64,000 nucleotides of DNA from Diphasiastrum complanatum (GCA_029204225.1 CM055108.1:24697670-24761669); one strand, 5' to 3'. Counted from the stretch's first letter, positions 36,577 through 49,815 are shown. Numbers and translations: made by a program. Notes: generated by a model not told the origin, from the letters alone.

Positions 36577-38091
36577 TTGGTTGTTTCAAGTCCTATACAC
36601 CCTACAATACCAACAAATACGTTCACCTTGGCAATAATAGCACACAAGCTATTGAAGGTGAAGGTACTATAAGATTGAGCTTTGCAAATGATCAATCTAA
36701 GCTACTTTCTAAAGTTCTATATGTACCCAATTTATCTACGAATTTGCTCTCTGTAAGCAGAATCATAGATCTAGGACACAAAGTAGAATTCGAATGTGAT
36801 CATTGCAAAGTAGTTGATAGGATAGGCAAGATCTTAGCACTCGGAAAGAGACATCGATACTTGTATAGATTAAGTCATTGCTTTTCTGCCTCTAGTCAGG
36901 CGCTTAGTACTTCTATTCAAGCAAATTAAAGTTTACTTTGGCATTATAGACTTGGTCACTTGAATCATGCTGCTGTACAACAAATGTCTAAACATTCTAT
37001 TGTTCTTGATCTAGACTGTCTTGATAATAAAGTCAAGCTACATGTCTATCAAGACTGTTTAGTTGGTAAACAGACTAGGAAACCGTTTAGATCAAGCCAT
37101 CAGCATACTGCTAGAGGATTGTTAGATGTTGTGCATTTAGACATTTGTGACCCGATGAAGAATCCTTCTCTGAAGGATGCAAAGTATTTTATAACTTTCA
37201 TTGATGAATTCTCCAAAAGGACTATGGTGTACTTTATCAAGAAGGAATCAAAAGTTTTCAATTGCTTCATAATCTTCAAGGAGCATGCAGAAAAAGAGAC
37301 TGGAAGGATGATCAAAGCCCTGAGGTCTGACAATGGTGGAGAGTACATCTCTACCGAATTTAAGGAGTACTGCCAAAGCCAAGGCATTGAGCGGCAATTT
37401 ATCACTCCTTATTCTCCTACGAGTGTTCGGATGCGTCGCCTACGCGCAGATCTCGAAAGACACGAGGAAGAAATTCGACTTCCAAGGTCTCAAGACCATC
37501 CTGATTGGGTATACTTCATCTGATAATACATACAAGTTATATGATCCCGATACCCAGCAAATCTTGTACAGTTGGGATACAGTCTTTATCGAGGATCAGT
37601 TCATCGACATCAAAGGCAAAGAAATTGTTCCAGGAGAACCTTTATCACCTGCCATTGACACGACTATCCGAGCTTCAGGCTCAAGCGTGTCCATTGTTGA
37701 TCCACTATTTGACAGCGAATCAGACGAAGACATTGCTACTACCTAGCAACAAGTCCCAGGAGTGGTTCATCAGTCGATTCCTCCCAGAAAATCAAGCCGA
37801 GTGCGCACACAGCCCACAAGGTATACTCCTGAGTCTGCATGTCTCTTGATACAGGAATTGACAACAGTCGAAGAGGCACTTAGCCAACCAGACTCTGATC
37901 TCTGGAGAGAAGCCATGAACAGAGAGTATTCCTCTATGATCAAGAACCAGACGTGGTCATTAGTCGAAGCTCCTACCTAGCTGCAATATCATCGATTGCA
38001 AATGGATCTTTAAGATCAAGTACAATGCCAATGGAGCGATCGATCGAAGAAAGGCAAGACTAGTAGCACGAGGATTCACTCAGATCTCCAA
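36577..38091 (+). pseudogene. Second copia pol remnant with internal deletions
   Basis: It starts abruptly after LTR3 in the protease-downstream region (SLIGCFKSYTPY equivalent) and runs through LLWHYRLGHLNHAAVQQM, CLVGKQTRKPF, FIDEFSK and the integrase block RSDNGGEY, where the catalytic Asp is retained. A deletion at about 37418 joins TPYSP to a segment after the catalytic core. A stop follows at 37746, and another deletion near 38091 removes nearly all RT and enters LTR4. Confidence 0.88.
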
Positions 38092-39118
38092 CTATAGAAA
38101 AGCAAAGATACCTTACAAATGAATTTCTAAGGCATTGGACAAAGTGTCACAATTTTCGCATTTTCACCTGCGTGAATTTTAGCGAAGCCCGACGTCGTGG
38201 CCTCCTCACGCTCGTTCCATGCACTGTAATCTCACTATGATCCAGTACATAAACACATTTGTCCACATATGTTACTCACATATCTCATTGAGATCTTGTA
38301 ACTCAGCTACAAAAGATTTTCTATTTCTCATGAGTAAATAACATATCCGAGAAATCAGATTTGACAACGACAGTAGCCACCCACGATCTCCCACAGACAG
38401 CATAACCACTTTCGTACCTTCTTCATCTGCACACTTGTAAAACTTATGTATATATATTGAATACCATCTGAGTATTCACATAGAGAGAATAGAAGACTGA
38501 ACAAAACATCACTTGTAATCAAAGACAGACATTGTAGATGCTTTTGCGCATTGATTCTTTCTTTCAGATGGATTGTCAGTAATAAGTTCATCACCTTTAC
38601 AGATCGTGATTAGTTTTGTGAAGCACGTGGTTACATTCGCTATTATTTTGTGCTCACCTGCAGTATTGACTTGTATATTTTGTTATTACTTAATCTGATT
38701 ACAACTCTGTTTGTTCTGCTTTTAGATTTGTGTCAATATTGCAATGTTTTTCTATGTTTTGTCTGGCTTTCTAATTGCCTAGTCTGGCTGCCTGCTGTTC
38801 ACAACTTATGATTAGTCTAGTTGTTCACGACTGATTATTAGTCTAGCTCTTCACGACTAATAATTTGTCTAGCTGTTCGTGACAAATTATTTGTCTGATG
38901 TTTTGATGCTTAATGTTTGGCTACGTAATCAGATCGAACGTGATTTCTATCACTAATGTTTTGTTCGAGATTGATAGACGTGGTCATGCATGAGAAAAGA
39001 GAGAGAAACTATTCCGCTGCGCATGAACATTTTTCATTCGAGTTCGTTTCTTTTTGAGTTCGCTGCTTTTCGTGTTCGTTTCTTTTCGAGTTATCTTTCT
39101 ACACCCCTCTTTCCAACA
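38092..39118 (+). repeat. Copia LTR4, 5'-truncated
   Basis: It matches LTR1 from about 30178 onward (CTATAGAAAAGCAAAG) and ends TTTCCAACA. Relative to LTR1 it has about 130 extra bases at about 38229-38356 and three full copies of the 16-bp minisatellite (39038-39092) where LTR1 has five. Confidence 0.82.
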
Positions 39119-39640
39119 AAGATCTAATCATAGGAGTTAGATAAGATGTTTGGTCAAGTTTCCTAGAGTTTAGGAGCAAACTCCACAAATCTTGGAAGTT
39201 CGTGATTGAAGTTAACTACCAAAGTTGGTCGACCTAATGGTTAGGTCAATTTGACAAGAATAGGCAAACTTTTTGCTAATTAGATTCCTAAATACGTGTT
39301 GTACATGCTCAACCAGCCATGGAAAGCATCTCCTTTGTAGTTTTTTGATGTGAATGCAATCTAAACTTAGTGTTGTTGATTATCTATTAGTAGGATATAC
39401 CACAGTCCCTACTTCACATGTGTGGGGTCGTTCTATAGTTTTCGGATCAATAATTGATTGTTCTTGCTTGTTTAGATCAAAGTTGCCAATCTTGATCAAG
39501 ATTTAAGTGCTAGGTTTGCAATAGATTGATTAACCAAGTACCCACAATCACTCTTGAAGATCTTTAGTAAATCCATTTAGGGTCTTGAACACTATACTTT
39601 CAACATGGTATCAGAGCCAACTACAAGAGTTTGATTGTTG
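39119..39640 (+). repeat. End of a second copia-type LTR with primer-binding site
   Basis: The LTR end CTTTCAACA at 39605 is followed by TGGTATCAGAGCC, the copia-type primer-binding motif. The LTR start is not clear; it may be hidden by the array that ends at 39118. TTCACATGTGTGG occurs inside it near 39413. No gag ORF follows in good frame. Confidence 0.6.
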
Positions 39641-41121
39641 ATCAAAACCAAGTCCAAATTTAGTAAGTTTGATGCTAAAAATATAGTTTTGAGAGGGCGA
39701 GCCTATACTAAGTGATTGTTTCAAAATTTGAGATCTATATCTAGTAGTGGGCTATAGGTGTACTTTTCACATGTGAGGAAAATTGTTGTACCTACATTTA
39801 ATGTTCCATTATTGATAGGATCTGATGGGGCAATGGAGTATGGAGAACGCGAGCGAAGAAGAGAGTAGGAATATTTGCGAAACAGCTCTCCCGCTACAAT
39901 GGGCTACTAGATGCAAAAACAGTCTAATAGATTGTCTATGCTAAATATAATCACAACTCAAACGTTCTGTTGCCCAACAAGATCTTATAAATCAATTCAT
40001 ACTCACAAAAACAAAATGAGTACAGTCCACCGAAGAGATTAGAAATGGTTTGTGTGTGGTATTGCTGGAAATGGATTTAATCAAAAGTTTAGTTCTGAAT
40101 GCATTGACAATGCAACAAAAATAATGACGAGTTCCTCAGGCTTCAAAGACAGCCATCATCTGATCAAAAGCTAAGGAGTCGTAGACGTGTGTGTTTTGAT
40201 CAGAGTGAGTAAACAAGCGCAATCAGACAGAAATGAACTGCATTCAAATCACAACAAGCATTCATCTACGTTATACACAGATAGAAAAGCGTGTTGTTGC
40301 TATATTACACTGAAGCACAACAATGACAGTTACAACCAGAATGACGGCGTAACTGGGAGGCTCAAAATCATTCGTCTCATGGACGGAGCATCACATAGAG
40401 TGTGCTGGGATGATCCGTTTATAGATTGCATCCATGTATTAATTACAATAAATGTTTGTCATCTAATTAGGCAAGTCGTTGTACTTGGAAGTATTTGGCT
40501 GGTGATGACAACTATACATTCTGTACACGGTCAACCCGTAGGGAATGTTGACGCGGACGAGGACGTCGCAATTATCTCACTTCGCATTTTAGGAGAAGTG
40601 GCTTTCTCTCACTTCGTAAATTCTGGGAAGTGGCTAGGAACATTTCTTGTTCAAAATAGACGAGCTTCGCAATTTTCTCTCTCTTAGGAATTTTGCGAAA
40701 AAGCGAAGGTGTCTTAAAAGTTTAACTCTCGAAAATAGATGAGCTTCAAAAGTTTTCTCTCTCTTCGCATTTTGCAAAAAAGCCGAAGGTGTTAAAAACA
40801 ATTAAACTTTTTGAACTGTGCATAAGTTGACTTCTTCAAAATAATTGAATGGAAGAAGCCGAAGGCAAGTGTCACATTTTTTGAGACAGTGCAAAAAATG
40901 CGAACTGTGCGACACTTAGTGTGTTTGTTGAAAAAGTAAAATTTTTCTGCAGACTTGTTCTAAACGCTAGTTCTTGGAAGTTGTTGAAGATGGCCAAGTC
41001 TTCAACGATCTTGAAATTATTGAACTTAACATCTGAACTTAAAATTATGATAGGATTGGTTACCCTTTGCTAGAGATCAGCTAGAAGCTTGTTGTAGACG
41101 TTCTTCAAATAATTTGGTTGT
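39641..41121. other. Decayed repeat sequence with a tandem duplication, no intact gene
   Basis: The 166-aa ORF at 40187-40687 has no recognisable domain. At 40654-40810 an about 77-bp block is duplicated (AATAGACGAGCTTCG / AATAGATGAGCTTCA, each followed by TTTTCTCTCTCTT and GAAGGTGT). Confidence 0.45.
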
Positions 41122-42433
41122 CTAAGTTATGATTCCTACATGTATCAGTGCTTTATCTACCCCATTAATATATAAATGAGAGACAATCCAATTTCTTTCA
41201 TTATTAGCATCTTTCAACCGATTACCAGATAAACAGTTACTATGTAGCCATTTAGTGTTTCTGAAGTTCTTAATAGCCATTCTTGCATAACGATGCATCT
41301 TCAGAACGAGTATCATTATCATTAGACTAATAGGTAGGTAATAAAGTTGCCAGTTTAAACCAACCATGATAAAGCTCAGAAGCAACTTCATTGATATTAG
41401 ACTGTCACATAGCAATGTGATTCAGCTCTTTTCTTAAGGTTTTATTGTTTACAATTCCACAATCCATAGAGAGTACATGCATAAAATCACTTGAGACAAA
41501 CTCCTTTAGGCGTTTACTTGTTGTAGTAGAATCATTAAAGCTAAAATCACAAAAAATTTCATAGGTTTGTACCAATCACATTTGATATGAGGCCGATAAG
41601 TCCAATCAAAAACAATATTATCAAAAAAGTCATCAATAGAGCCAAAAATGTATAGTAAAGTCTGGGAATATAAAACTATTTGACATTGATATTTTCAAAA
41701 CTCCTATTACATTAACGTAAATGCAAAAAAAAAACCTTCCCTTTGTTGAGACGATTACTAAGTTGAATCTGCTTCACAACATTGACAACCAGCACCATTT
41801 CTATTTCCTCTTCAACCTACACAAGGGTCAATCTCTATAAAAGTTCAGTTTCTTAGCTGATAACTCTTCCTTTCCACTGTTGCTTTGTCCACCTTTGCGT
41901 CTGTATGGTACATATATCCTCTTCTTGTTGCCACTTCCGAAACCACTAAACTTGGATTGTTTAGGTTAAAAGTTCCGAGTCTTTTGTTTGAATTTTGAGA
42001 GTATTTGCCTTGGAGAGTAGAGAAGCTTGATACTTTTAATAGTCTTTCAATCTCACGTATGTTTTGAGCATCCCCAAGTTTGGAAAGGAGCTTGCGAACG
42101 ATGAAGTGAAAATTCAATGGAGGCTCAATTATGTACTGCCTAATATAAAGGAAGGTAATATGGGCTTTAACAACATTCCTAGCGGGTTTTAACATATTCC
42201 ATATAAACTTTAATCAAATCCAAAGTGCTCATAAAATCAACAAGGCATAAGATTCTATCATCAAGACCAACACCATCGCAAGTACCTATATCGATACTGG
42301 TAATGAAATTGTAGATATCAATAGATTTCTTCATGCAACAGATAATAGTCTGTTTGAAGGGGTTAGGTGGAGGAAGGAGTTCATCGTGACCAAGTTTAAC
42401 AATATCACAAAACCAACATGAGGACTGAACCAT
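41122..42433 (-). pseudogene. Unrecognised decayed minus-strand coding remnant
   Basis: Minus-strand ORFs at 42433-42179, 42195-41845 and 41415-41122 look like protein broken by frameshifts (for example YRRKGGQSNSGKEELSAKK in an alternative frame near 41870, after a Lys-rich stretch). I do not recognise the family. Its position between retroelement debris suggests a transposon-derived gene, but a decayed host gene is equally possible. Confidence 0.3.
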
Positions 42434-45233
42434 AAAAACAGACTTAAGTTAGCCATAAAACTGGAATAAAGACAAAGATTTGGTACTACCCCGGCCAAAA
42501 GGTAGTTAGGTCTACATCACAAGGATGCAGAGAGAGAGTAACAAATATTTCAATTAGTCCCTCTTGACAAGTCAAGATCAAACCTTTTAAATCCATAATA
42601 GGTTTACACAACGTTGTATAAAAACTTACAATACATAGTACCATAAAGTAAAGCAAGTATTAGGAAACTCAACTGTTACCTAACACCATCCCACCAAACA
42701 AAACTGCACGCATTAGTACAGTGAGGAAGGCAGGTGTCATAGTTGATCTTCAGTTGTTATCCATGTCCAAAACAAGATTCTTTACCAGTTTAACTGGAAT
42801 GTATCATAATTAGTCCAATCTTTTCTACCATTATCTTATCATGTCGTAGGCCTTGCCCTAATATCACTGTATCAGAGAATCCACCATTTGGATCAATTTT
42901 TAGGCAAGTACTTCTATTATTACCACACAATCATCTAACAGCATTCTATGAAATAGCCAACATCAATAAAAGAAATGGAAAATGTCTGGTTTGGTCATAG
43001 ACGTCAGTAACAAGGCATATCCATGTCATTCTATACCCATTGGTACCATGAATGAACCTGGTAGCCAATGGACTCTACGACCATGCTTGGGAAACTCCAT
43101 GCCATTCTAGCTAACCTGGGCAAATTCATGTCATTCAGGTTCCATAAACACAAGACTGATTTAAACAAAATAGATGTCCAATTCTACAAAACATTATGCT
43201 ATTACAATAGGGTAACATGACTTTTTGTAACAATAAGGTGTAGTCATCCTCGTCGGTATCAGGATAAATTCATTCATACTGACCCATAAGACTTGTGAAA
43301 TCGTTTTATACAAGTTTGGAACAATCCGAACCCACCGACAACCCACCTTACTTGTAATCAATTGAAGAAACAACTTACTTCTGTGTATTACAGGTACATG
43401 GTTCTTTCTTGAAGTTCAATAATTGCATATAGACCCTATCTATACTTATATCCAATATAGAAACCCTAATGCAAGTTTGGAAACATTTGTTGAAAGTTTA
43501 GTATCACATTCCATAATTAAAGCATCATATTAGTCTAAGAGACCTAAAGAATGTCTAAGAATATTGAGGATTTTTGGGTTACTAGTAGCAGCCCAACTTT
43601 CCGAATTGTAAACACAGTAGCAAATGTGTCAAGGGGTACGTGTAGTATAATACATGAATACGTGCTAAAGGTTCTTCTTGAGAGGTAGTCATGATCATAT
43701 TTCTAACTTGATATACTAAAACCCCATCTAGTATTGGTACCGAAGAGGAACACATCATATTTGTTAAGGCCATATTCAACTAAGGATTTGGAATAGTCTT
43801 AATATGGTGGACCGGTCTTCTGGTATTTGAGATTGTTGGCTACGCCTCGATTTAATTCCATGTCACGGCCATTTTATGACTAATAACCTTGAGAGGACCA
43901 GACACTCCTATTTAACATGTGGAGTGGTGCATGGCTTGTGACCCTCATATGCATGAGGAGAGCATGGGATATGTGAGGTAACTCAGTAGAGAGTTAAAAG
44001 GCTAGAAATGGCAACCACTTCTGTCTTCCTCACCAGTTCTGCCTCGTTCATTTGTGCATGAGCCACAAAAGTTGTGAATCTGTGAATATGGGTTCTGATT
44101 TTCATACCTCCATAGCTTTCAGACCTGGTTCACATTCCCTCCCCTGTCCTCTGGCCTCATAGGTGCTTATTCCTTATGTTGGGGAGATGATTCCTGAGTT
44201 TTTAGAAATTCAGATTTGCTAGAGCCGCTAGACAGCTGTTTTGCACCTGTGGATGAATCCTTGAGTTGTTAAACAGGGCAGCGATGGCTGTTGATTGATT
44301 CATTGAGCTTGGAGCTCACAGATGGATCAATGTTTGGAATGAAAAATCTCACTGAGGCCGTTTGAAGCAAGCGCGTCCTCTTTGAAACCCTGTTTTGTTG
44401 ATGGAATCGAGGGCGCAGCTTCCATAACGGGGTGTGCAACTAGGGAAACAATATGTTTCCAGATGGTAGTAGGCCGTGAGGGAGGAGCCCAAATCGAGGC
44501 TGTAGTGGTTGTGAAGAGTGTGGAGGGGCTTCACTTTTATTTGCTTGTGAAACCTTGGTTAGTACCCTTGGGAGTTGTGTGATTTGCATTTACATTTTGC
44601 ACGGTTCTTTTAGTAGAAAAGAGATCTGAATGTAGGCCAATCTGGGAATTGCATGGCTCTCTTTGCATGTATTAGGTTACATGTTGTTTAGCTCAGAGCC
44701 TTTTGAATCACGTCCGGTCGTAGCCATGCAGAAAGCTATAGTCGATTTGAAGAGGTGACTTTTTGGAAGTCTACCTTAATAAACAGTGTAAATGGGATTA
44801 TCAGTTCTTTGGTCTGTAACCAAGGAATAATGTTGCCTATGTATTAATCCTAGTTGAAAATTTACTACCTAAGGCCATAAATTTGGGATTAATGGCAAAT
44901 TAATAATTCTTCACGATATAGTTCTCAGGCACGTACCCGGTGAGCGGATATTTGATTTCTTGGTATTGTGTTAGTTAACGATTTAACTCTGGAATAAGGT
45001 TACTCCCAGTGAATTGAGTTAAATTGTGTTCGTGGAATTTTTTCGCTTTTTCGATCTGTAAGACACCCATGAGCTTGTTGTTGTCTTCTAGTTGATCATT
45101 AGATAATGGAAAGGCAAAAGCTTTTAGCCATCTATTATTGTATTACTTCGATTATTTTGAATTCAAAATGTTTCCTTTTTTACTCATGAGGAATAGAGTT
45201 TGTTTGCAGCTGAGTTGCAAGTTCACAATGAGT
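42434..45233. other. Intergenic, no gene seen
   Basis: AT-rich sequence with short ORFs only. No LTR ends, terminal repeats or coding domains are recognised. Confidence 0.4.
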
Positions 45234-45660
45234 TTATGTGAGTAACATATGCGGATTATGGATAGATATATCTGCCAGTTTATAGTCTATGTTTATGTAT
45301 AGGAACATAGTTAACAAAGCTCTATAGCCTTGATTTGTGATATTGCTAATAGACAATAAGTTTTTTGTCAATTTGAGTACATAAAGTACACCACTAAGCA
45401 ATGCTGAATTTCCATCTAGAAGCTGAAGGCGAATAGATCTTTGGCCTTCAATCTGGTGTGCACTTGAGTCACCGAAGTAGATGTACTTCGAGTTTGTTGG
45501 TGTGAATTCTTCAAATAGGAATTTACGTGGAGTCATGTGCTGAGAAGCACTTGAATCGAGATACCATAGCAGGGCATCTCTACTTTGTTGATCTTGTACT
45601 ATCAGTAGAGTCAGGTCTTCATGAGAGGTTTTGATAAAATCAAATCTCCCATCCTGCTAC
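45234..45660 (-). pseudogene. Ty1-copia protease-region remnant
   Basis: On the minus strand, WYLDSSASQHMTPRKFLFEE is a mutated retropepsin block (DSS for DSG), followed by YIYFGDSSAHQIEGQRSIRL and GVLYVLKLTKNLLSISNI, the usual sequence between protease and pre-integrase. No other part of the element is visible nearby. Confidence 0.8.
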
Positions 45661-47090
45661 TGCATCACTCAACTCATTCCGTTTGTTCGGTCTTTTTATT
45701 CTATGGACATGCCTTTATTTTGTAATCATGCTTCTCACTCAGACAATGTTTCAGTTATCCATCCAGTTGTTTCCCTCTATTATTGATGACACTCATTTTG
45801 TGGGACCTGTTAATGATGTCATTCTAGCTTTCGTACATTTCTCTCAACAATTCTCAGCTTTGGGTCTTACTATGAATCTCTTTAAGTGTGTGGCTTGGTG
45901 TCGTCAGGGCCTTCCTGATGAGTTGCCTTTACATGGTTTATGGTTTCTACATGCATTCCTTTGTACTTCAATGGGTTTTCCCATCTTTTACAAATGAAAA
46001 CAAGAAGTTTTCTGGTCTTCTTTGCCACGATAGTAGTAAGTTATTGTGACGATTTGCTAAAAGTTGAGGTGTTAGCATTCAATATTTGTCTCTGGTTTTT
46101 TTTTTTTTTCTTTCTATAAAGTCGAGAGAGCTTTTTGTGATTATCAATCTAGGAAACTTCAAAACTTTGAACTTTTGTAATGTCTAAATTTTTTAGTTTA
46201 CCTTTCAAGCAAAAAGGGAAATTCTCTTTGCCTTTCAAATTATATTTTGTTAAAAATTTTAAATTTCTTTGAAAGGCATAGAGATCTTTAAGATGCATTG
46301 GACCTTGAAATGCAGAGCTTGCTTGGAGCTCCTAGGTGAATCTAAATGACAGACTATTTTGGGGAGTCAATATTCACAGATCTCCATCAGTGGTCATCAT
46401 AAGTAAAAAAATCTAGAAACATTAGGCTATTTAAGTTTTAAAACTAGGACCAATAGGTTTTTTTAGCCTGAGGTTGAAAGAAACCTACAAATTTCATTAG
46501 TAGGTTTTTTAGTTGGTTGAAATAATGATTTTTCACGAGCACTGATAGACCAATGACTTGCCTAGAGTATAGTATTAAATGCAAAGCAAGAGAAATAAAG
46601 TCTCGAATCAACAATAACGAAGAGATGAGATGCTCTTGCAAATTGAAGAGAACACTTCACCTTCGACAAGGGTGAAAGGGAGGGGGCCCCTTCTTTGGAG
46701 TGTAATAGCACTAAAAAGATGAAACGATTATGTATTTATTTTCATGATATATTTTATACCATTGGATGAGGTGTGATTTATACCCTAAACCCAATCTAAA
46801 TATGTAATTCCAAATGCTCAAATTTCTTTTGTATTTTGGAGGCACCTCAAGAAGCACAATGTTCATGCAAACTTGAAAACTAGAATTTCACTGCCCAAGG
46901 ATGGACCGGTCTGATTGAAATTTGATTCCTGTGTATGTTTGTCCATCGCTGTCGTCGGCGGCCATCTCGTGATTTTTAAAAGCTGCAGCTCTGAACCATT
47001 CCTTCCAGTCCTGGTCAATGTCAATGCTATGCCGGGTAGTCACACTGTAAGCGCAGAGCCAGAGCCAGACTCCCAGAGGTAGCTTACACC
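45661..47090. other. Intergenic, no gene seen
   Basis: There are no recognised coding domains. ACCCTAAACCC (telobox-like) lies at 46782-46792, about 950 bp upstream of the kinase ATG. The 104-aa ORF at 45683 has no family features. Confidence 0.4.
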
Positions 47091-47235
47091 TTCAGATTTT
47101 CCAGTTGTATCCTATCCTATGGAAGGGCATTCATTGGTTTACGGGTAGCTGATATTTATATTCACGTTCAGATTTTTCAGTTGTATCCTATCCTATGGAA
47201 GAGCATTCATTGGTATACGGGTAGCTGATATTTAT
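47091..47235. repeat. 76-bp tandem duplication upstream of the kinase gene
   Basis: Two 69-bp copies (47091-47159 and 47167-47235) differ at only about three positions; both run TTCAGATTTT to GGGTAGCTGATATTTAT. They lie about 510 bp upstream of the kinase start, in the probable promoter or leader. Confidence 0.95.
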
Positions 47236-47744
47236 GTTGATAATTTTGTTTTCTGTGTTACGACTTTCCAAAGCCCATCTCGATCATCCGCATGTTTGTG
47301 TTTCCAAACAATATCTGGCGGCGCAGTAGTAAGTGATATTTGGGTGCTAGATTTTTTCCTTGGAAGCCCAATTCAGAAGCCAACTCCGGCTTTGCTGCTT
47401 CTTTACTTTGCAATTTGCATTGATGGTCGATGGCTTGTGCAGCGTCACCATAGTGATAAAGAGCCAGCTTCGATCCATCCTTGGCATACCCAAATCACAA
47501 CAGCTCGTGCTGCTGCGATCAATTGCTGCTGCAAAGCTACTAAATCTACTCCAACCGCTGTTACTTGTTGCCCAATGTTGACAAGGTGGACTACAACCTA
47601 CTCTGATGTTTTACTTGTAGCATGTACTTTTGTATTGCTATCGGTTGCGAAATAGCAGAGACATAGTAGATTTATTAAGATTTGGGTGGGCTCATCACTT
47701 AGATGGGCTGAGTTCCACAGAGAGCAACGACGATTAACTGATTA

Positions 47745-49815
47745 ATGGGCAATTGTCTGACAATTTTAGTTAACCTACAATGTAAGAAATTTCTGAGACA
47801 TACTGTTTCCATTCACCCGTTGATCAATGCGCAAAAGCAATCCCCAAATCATCCAGGCTATGGTGTACAACCCTTCTCAGGTAATTTCTCAGGAAAAATG
47901 ATCGTCTTGGACAGGAAAACGGAGCGCCTGGAGTTGTATTATGATTTAGGGAGAGAACTGGGAAGGGGTCAGTTTGGGGTGATCAGACACTGCACTAGCA
48001 AGATTACTGGTGAGGAGCTGGCTTGCAAATCCATTGAAAAAAGAAGGCTCACCAATCCAGGAGATGCAGAGGACGTGCGGAGGGAGATCCAGGTGCTGGA
48101 GCGACTGTCTTGCCATCCCAACATAGTCGAACTGAAGGCAGTGTACGAAGATCTAGAGTTTGTTCATCTGGTGATGGAGCTCTGCGAGGGCGGAGAGCTA
48201 TTTGATCGGATAATCGAGAAGAAGGCTTTCTCGGAGGCGGAGGCAGCCAAGGTGCTGAAGACGTTGATGGAAGTCGTGCAGTACTGCCATGGGCATGGCA
48301 TCCTGCATCGGGATCTCAAACCAGAAAACATTCTTCTTGCCACTAGAGAGGCTTCTTCCCCCATCAAAGTTGCTGACTTCGGTTTGGCAAGGTGCTTCAA
48401 GCCAGGTACATTTCCGTGACAGATTGTTCGCATCGCGGTAACTTTTGTTATGCACTTTGCTGTTGTTGCTCACGTATTGCTGTGAATAATCTGCAGACAA
48501 TAAGTTCTCTGAGATGGCAGGGAGCGCTTACTACATTGCCCCGGAGGTTTTGAGAGGAGAATACGGTGAAGCCATCGATGTGTGGAGTGCAGGTATTGTG
48601 CTTTACATTTTGCTAACTGGCGTGCCACCCTTTTGGGACGAGACCGAGGAAGGGATCTTCGAAGCCATCAGGATCGGAAATTTTGATCTGTCTTGTGACC
48701 CATGGACATCAATCTCCTCGGCTGCAAAGGAGCTCGTGAAGGGGATGATTTGCCCGGATGTGGAGAAGAGGCTTACGCCCCTGCAAGTTTTGAGTAAGTA
48801 GCTCTAACAAAGCATTATCTAACGTCATTGATGATTTTCTTTTGTTCTGATCAGAGATATTTCTTGTATTGCACTTGATCGTTCACGACCGATTCGTCTG
48901 TGATTTAATTTCCAGATAGCCCGTGGATCCTTTCGCATTCTTCTAGCAGCATAGATATTGTTGATGAAGTGTCCTCGGTCAATGAAAGAATTGCTGTGCC
49001 ACTTCTGCTCTTGAAGGGTTCCGACCCAAACGCCGTTGGCGATCCTTGCTCTGTTAGTTCATATGGGAGCAGCTTCTGCCAGGAGGACAGCAGTTCCGAA
49101 ACAAGCAACTTCGATTTCGAAACAAGCAACAGCCCAAGTGAAGAAGGCGGGCTGCTGCTTTCCACCAAATCTCTTTGCCTATCCCTGCGCAGCAGTTCGG
49201 TGGGAAGTAATATCGACAATGCCCAGGAAACGTAAGAGATACTAACCCTCTCTCACCAAGCGTCATTCCAAACAGTATATTTCTGGCTTCAGACTTTGCA
49301 GTATGCTTAGCATTGAATGTTTCTCGCTTATTATGGTTTTCAGGTTGGACGAATCACCAAGGGACTCCACAGATGGATCATCGTCAACATGTTCCTCACC
49401 CGATTGTGCAGTGTTAGAAAGATGGACGTCTTTCACTGAACTTGCCGAGCCTACCTTCGGCGAGCTTCTGTCCTCGGTAGTATCTCATCTTGCTGATCTA
49501 CCTCTTCAATTGCACACAGATCAGAATAAAGTGCAATTGCAGGATGGCAGTGCTTACACAAGTGTCAAAACCACCTGTGATAAAGATACCTTTTTACTGC
49601 AAACAAACAATGGAAAGTTTCTCGTGGTGCACGATCGAGAGCAGAGGAGAATCGGATGGACTGATATGGCTGATGAAGACGTCCCTAATCTGATCGGTTG
49701 CGATCCAAGCAGGCTTCTGTGGTCTCCATGCTGCAATCCTTCAATTGGCCTCTGCCGCTTGCAGCAACCAAAATCTCAACCCCAACCCCAACCCCAACCC
49801 CAGCTTGCCTACTGA
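47745..49815 (+). CDS. CDPK-like Ser/Thr protein kinase without EF hands, four exons
   Basis: Exons 47745-48405, 48497-48793, 48916-49231 and 49344-49815 join in phase with GT-AG introns to give 581 aa. The kinase domain spans about residues 66-325: P-loop GRGQFG (73-78), ATP-binding Lys95 (ACKSI), catalytic HRDLKPEN (188-195), DFG (211-213), APE (235-237). The pattern is that of the CDPK/CRK/PEPKR group. There is no autoinhibitory or EF-hand region; instead there is a Ser-rich, probably disordered tail of about 255 residues ending in a Gln-Pro repeat (PQPQPQPQ). The chosen start gives MGNC, the myristoylation/palmitoylation-type N-terminus of many CDPKs, suggesting membrane attachment. A later Met (about residue 52) is a weaker alternative start. 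PEPKR2-like is my best guess for the subfamily. Substrates cannot be inferred. All catalytic residues are present, so it should be active. Confidence 0.88.

Larger units (their letters stand above)
29922..39118 (+). mobile_element. Ty1-copia array with four LTR copies and two broken gag-pol bodies
   Basis: The order is LTR1 (29922-31113), gag piece, LTR2 (from about 31508 to 32142), gag-pol (32143-36326), short LTR3 (36327 to about 36576), second pol piece (36577-38091), LTR4 (38092-39118). All parts are on the plus strand and belong to one closely related family. This could be a nested insertion with deletions or the product of recombination between elements. The outermost flanks (TAGGA left, AAGAT right) do not match, so I see no target-site duplication for the whole array. 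Confidence 0.85.

Noticed and set aside
29917-39123. Target-site duplication for the whole copia array
   Set aside because: The five bases on the left (TAGGA) and right (AAGAT) differ.
40187-40687. Plus-strand ORF of 166 aa
   Set aside because: No domain, no splice or family evidence, and it lies in decayed repeat DNA next to a tandem duplication.
47296-47655. Plus-strand ORF of 119 aa just upstream of the kinase
   Set aside because: No recognisable features; it overlaps the probable kinase leader and is not in a spliceable continuation of the kinase frame that I could support.
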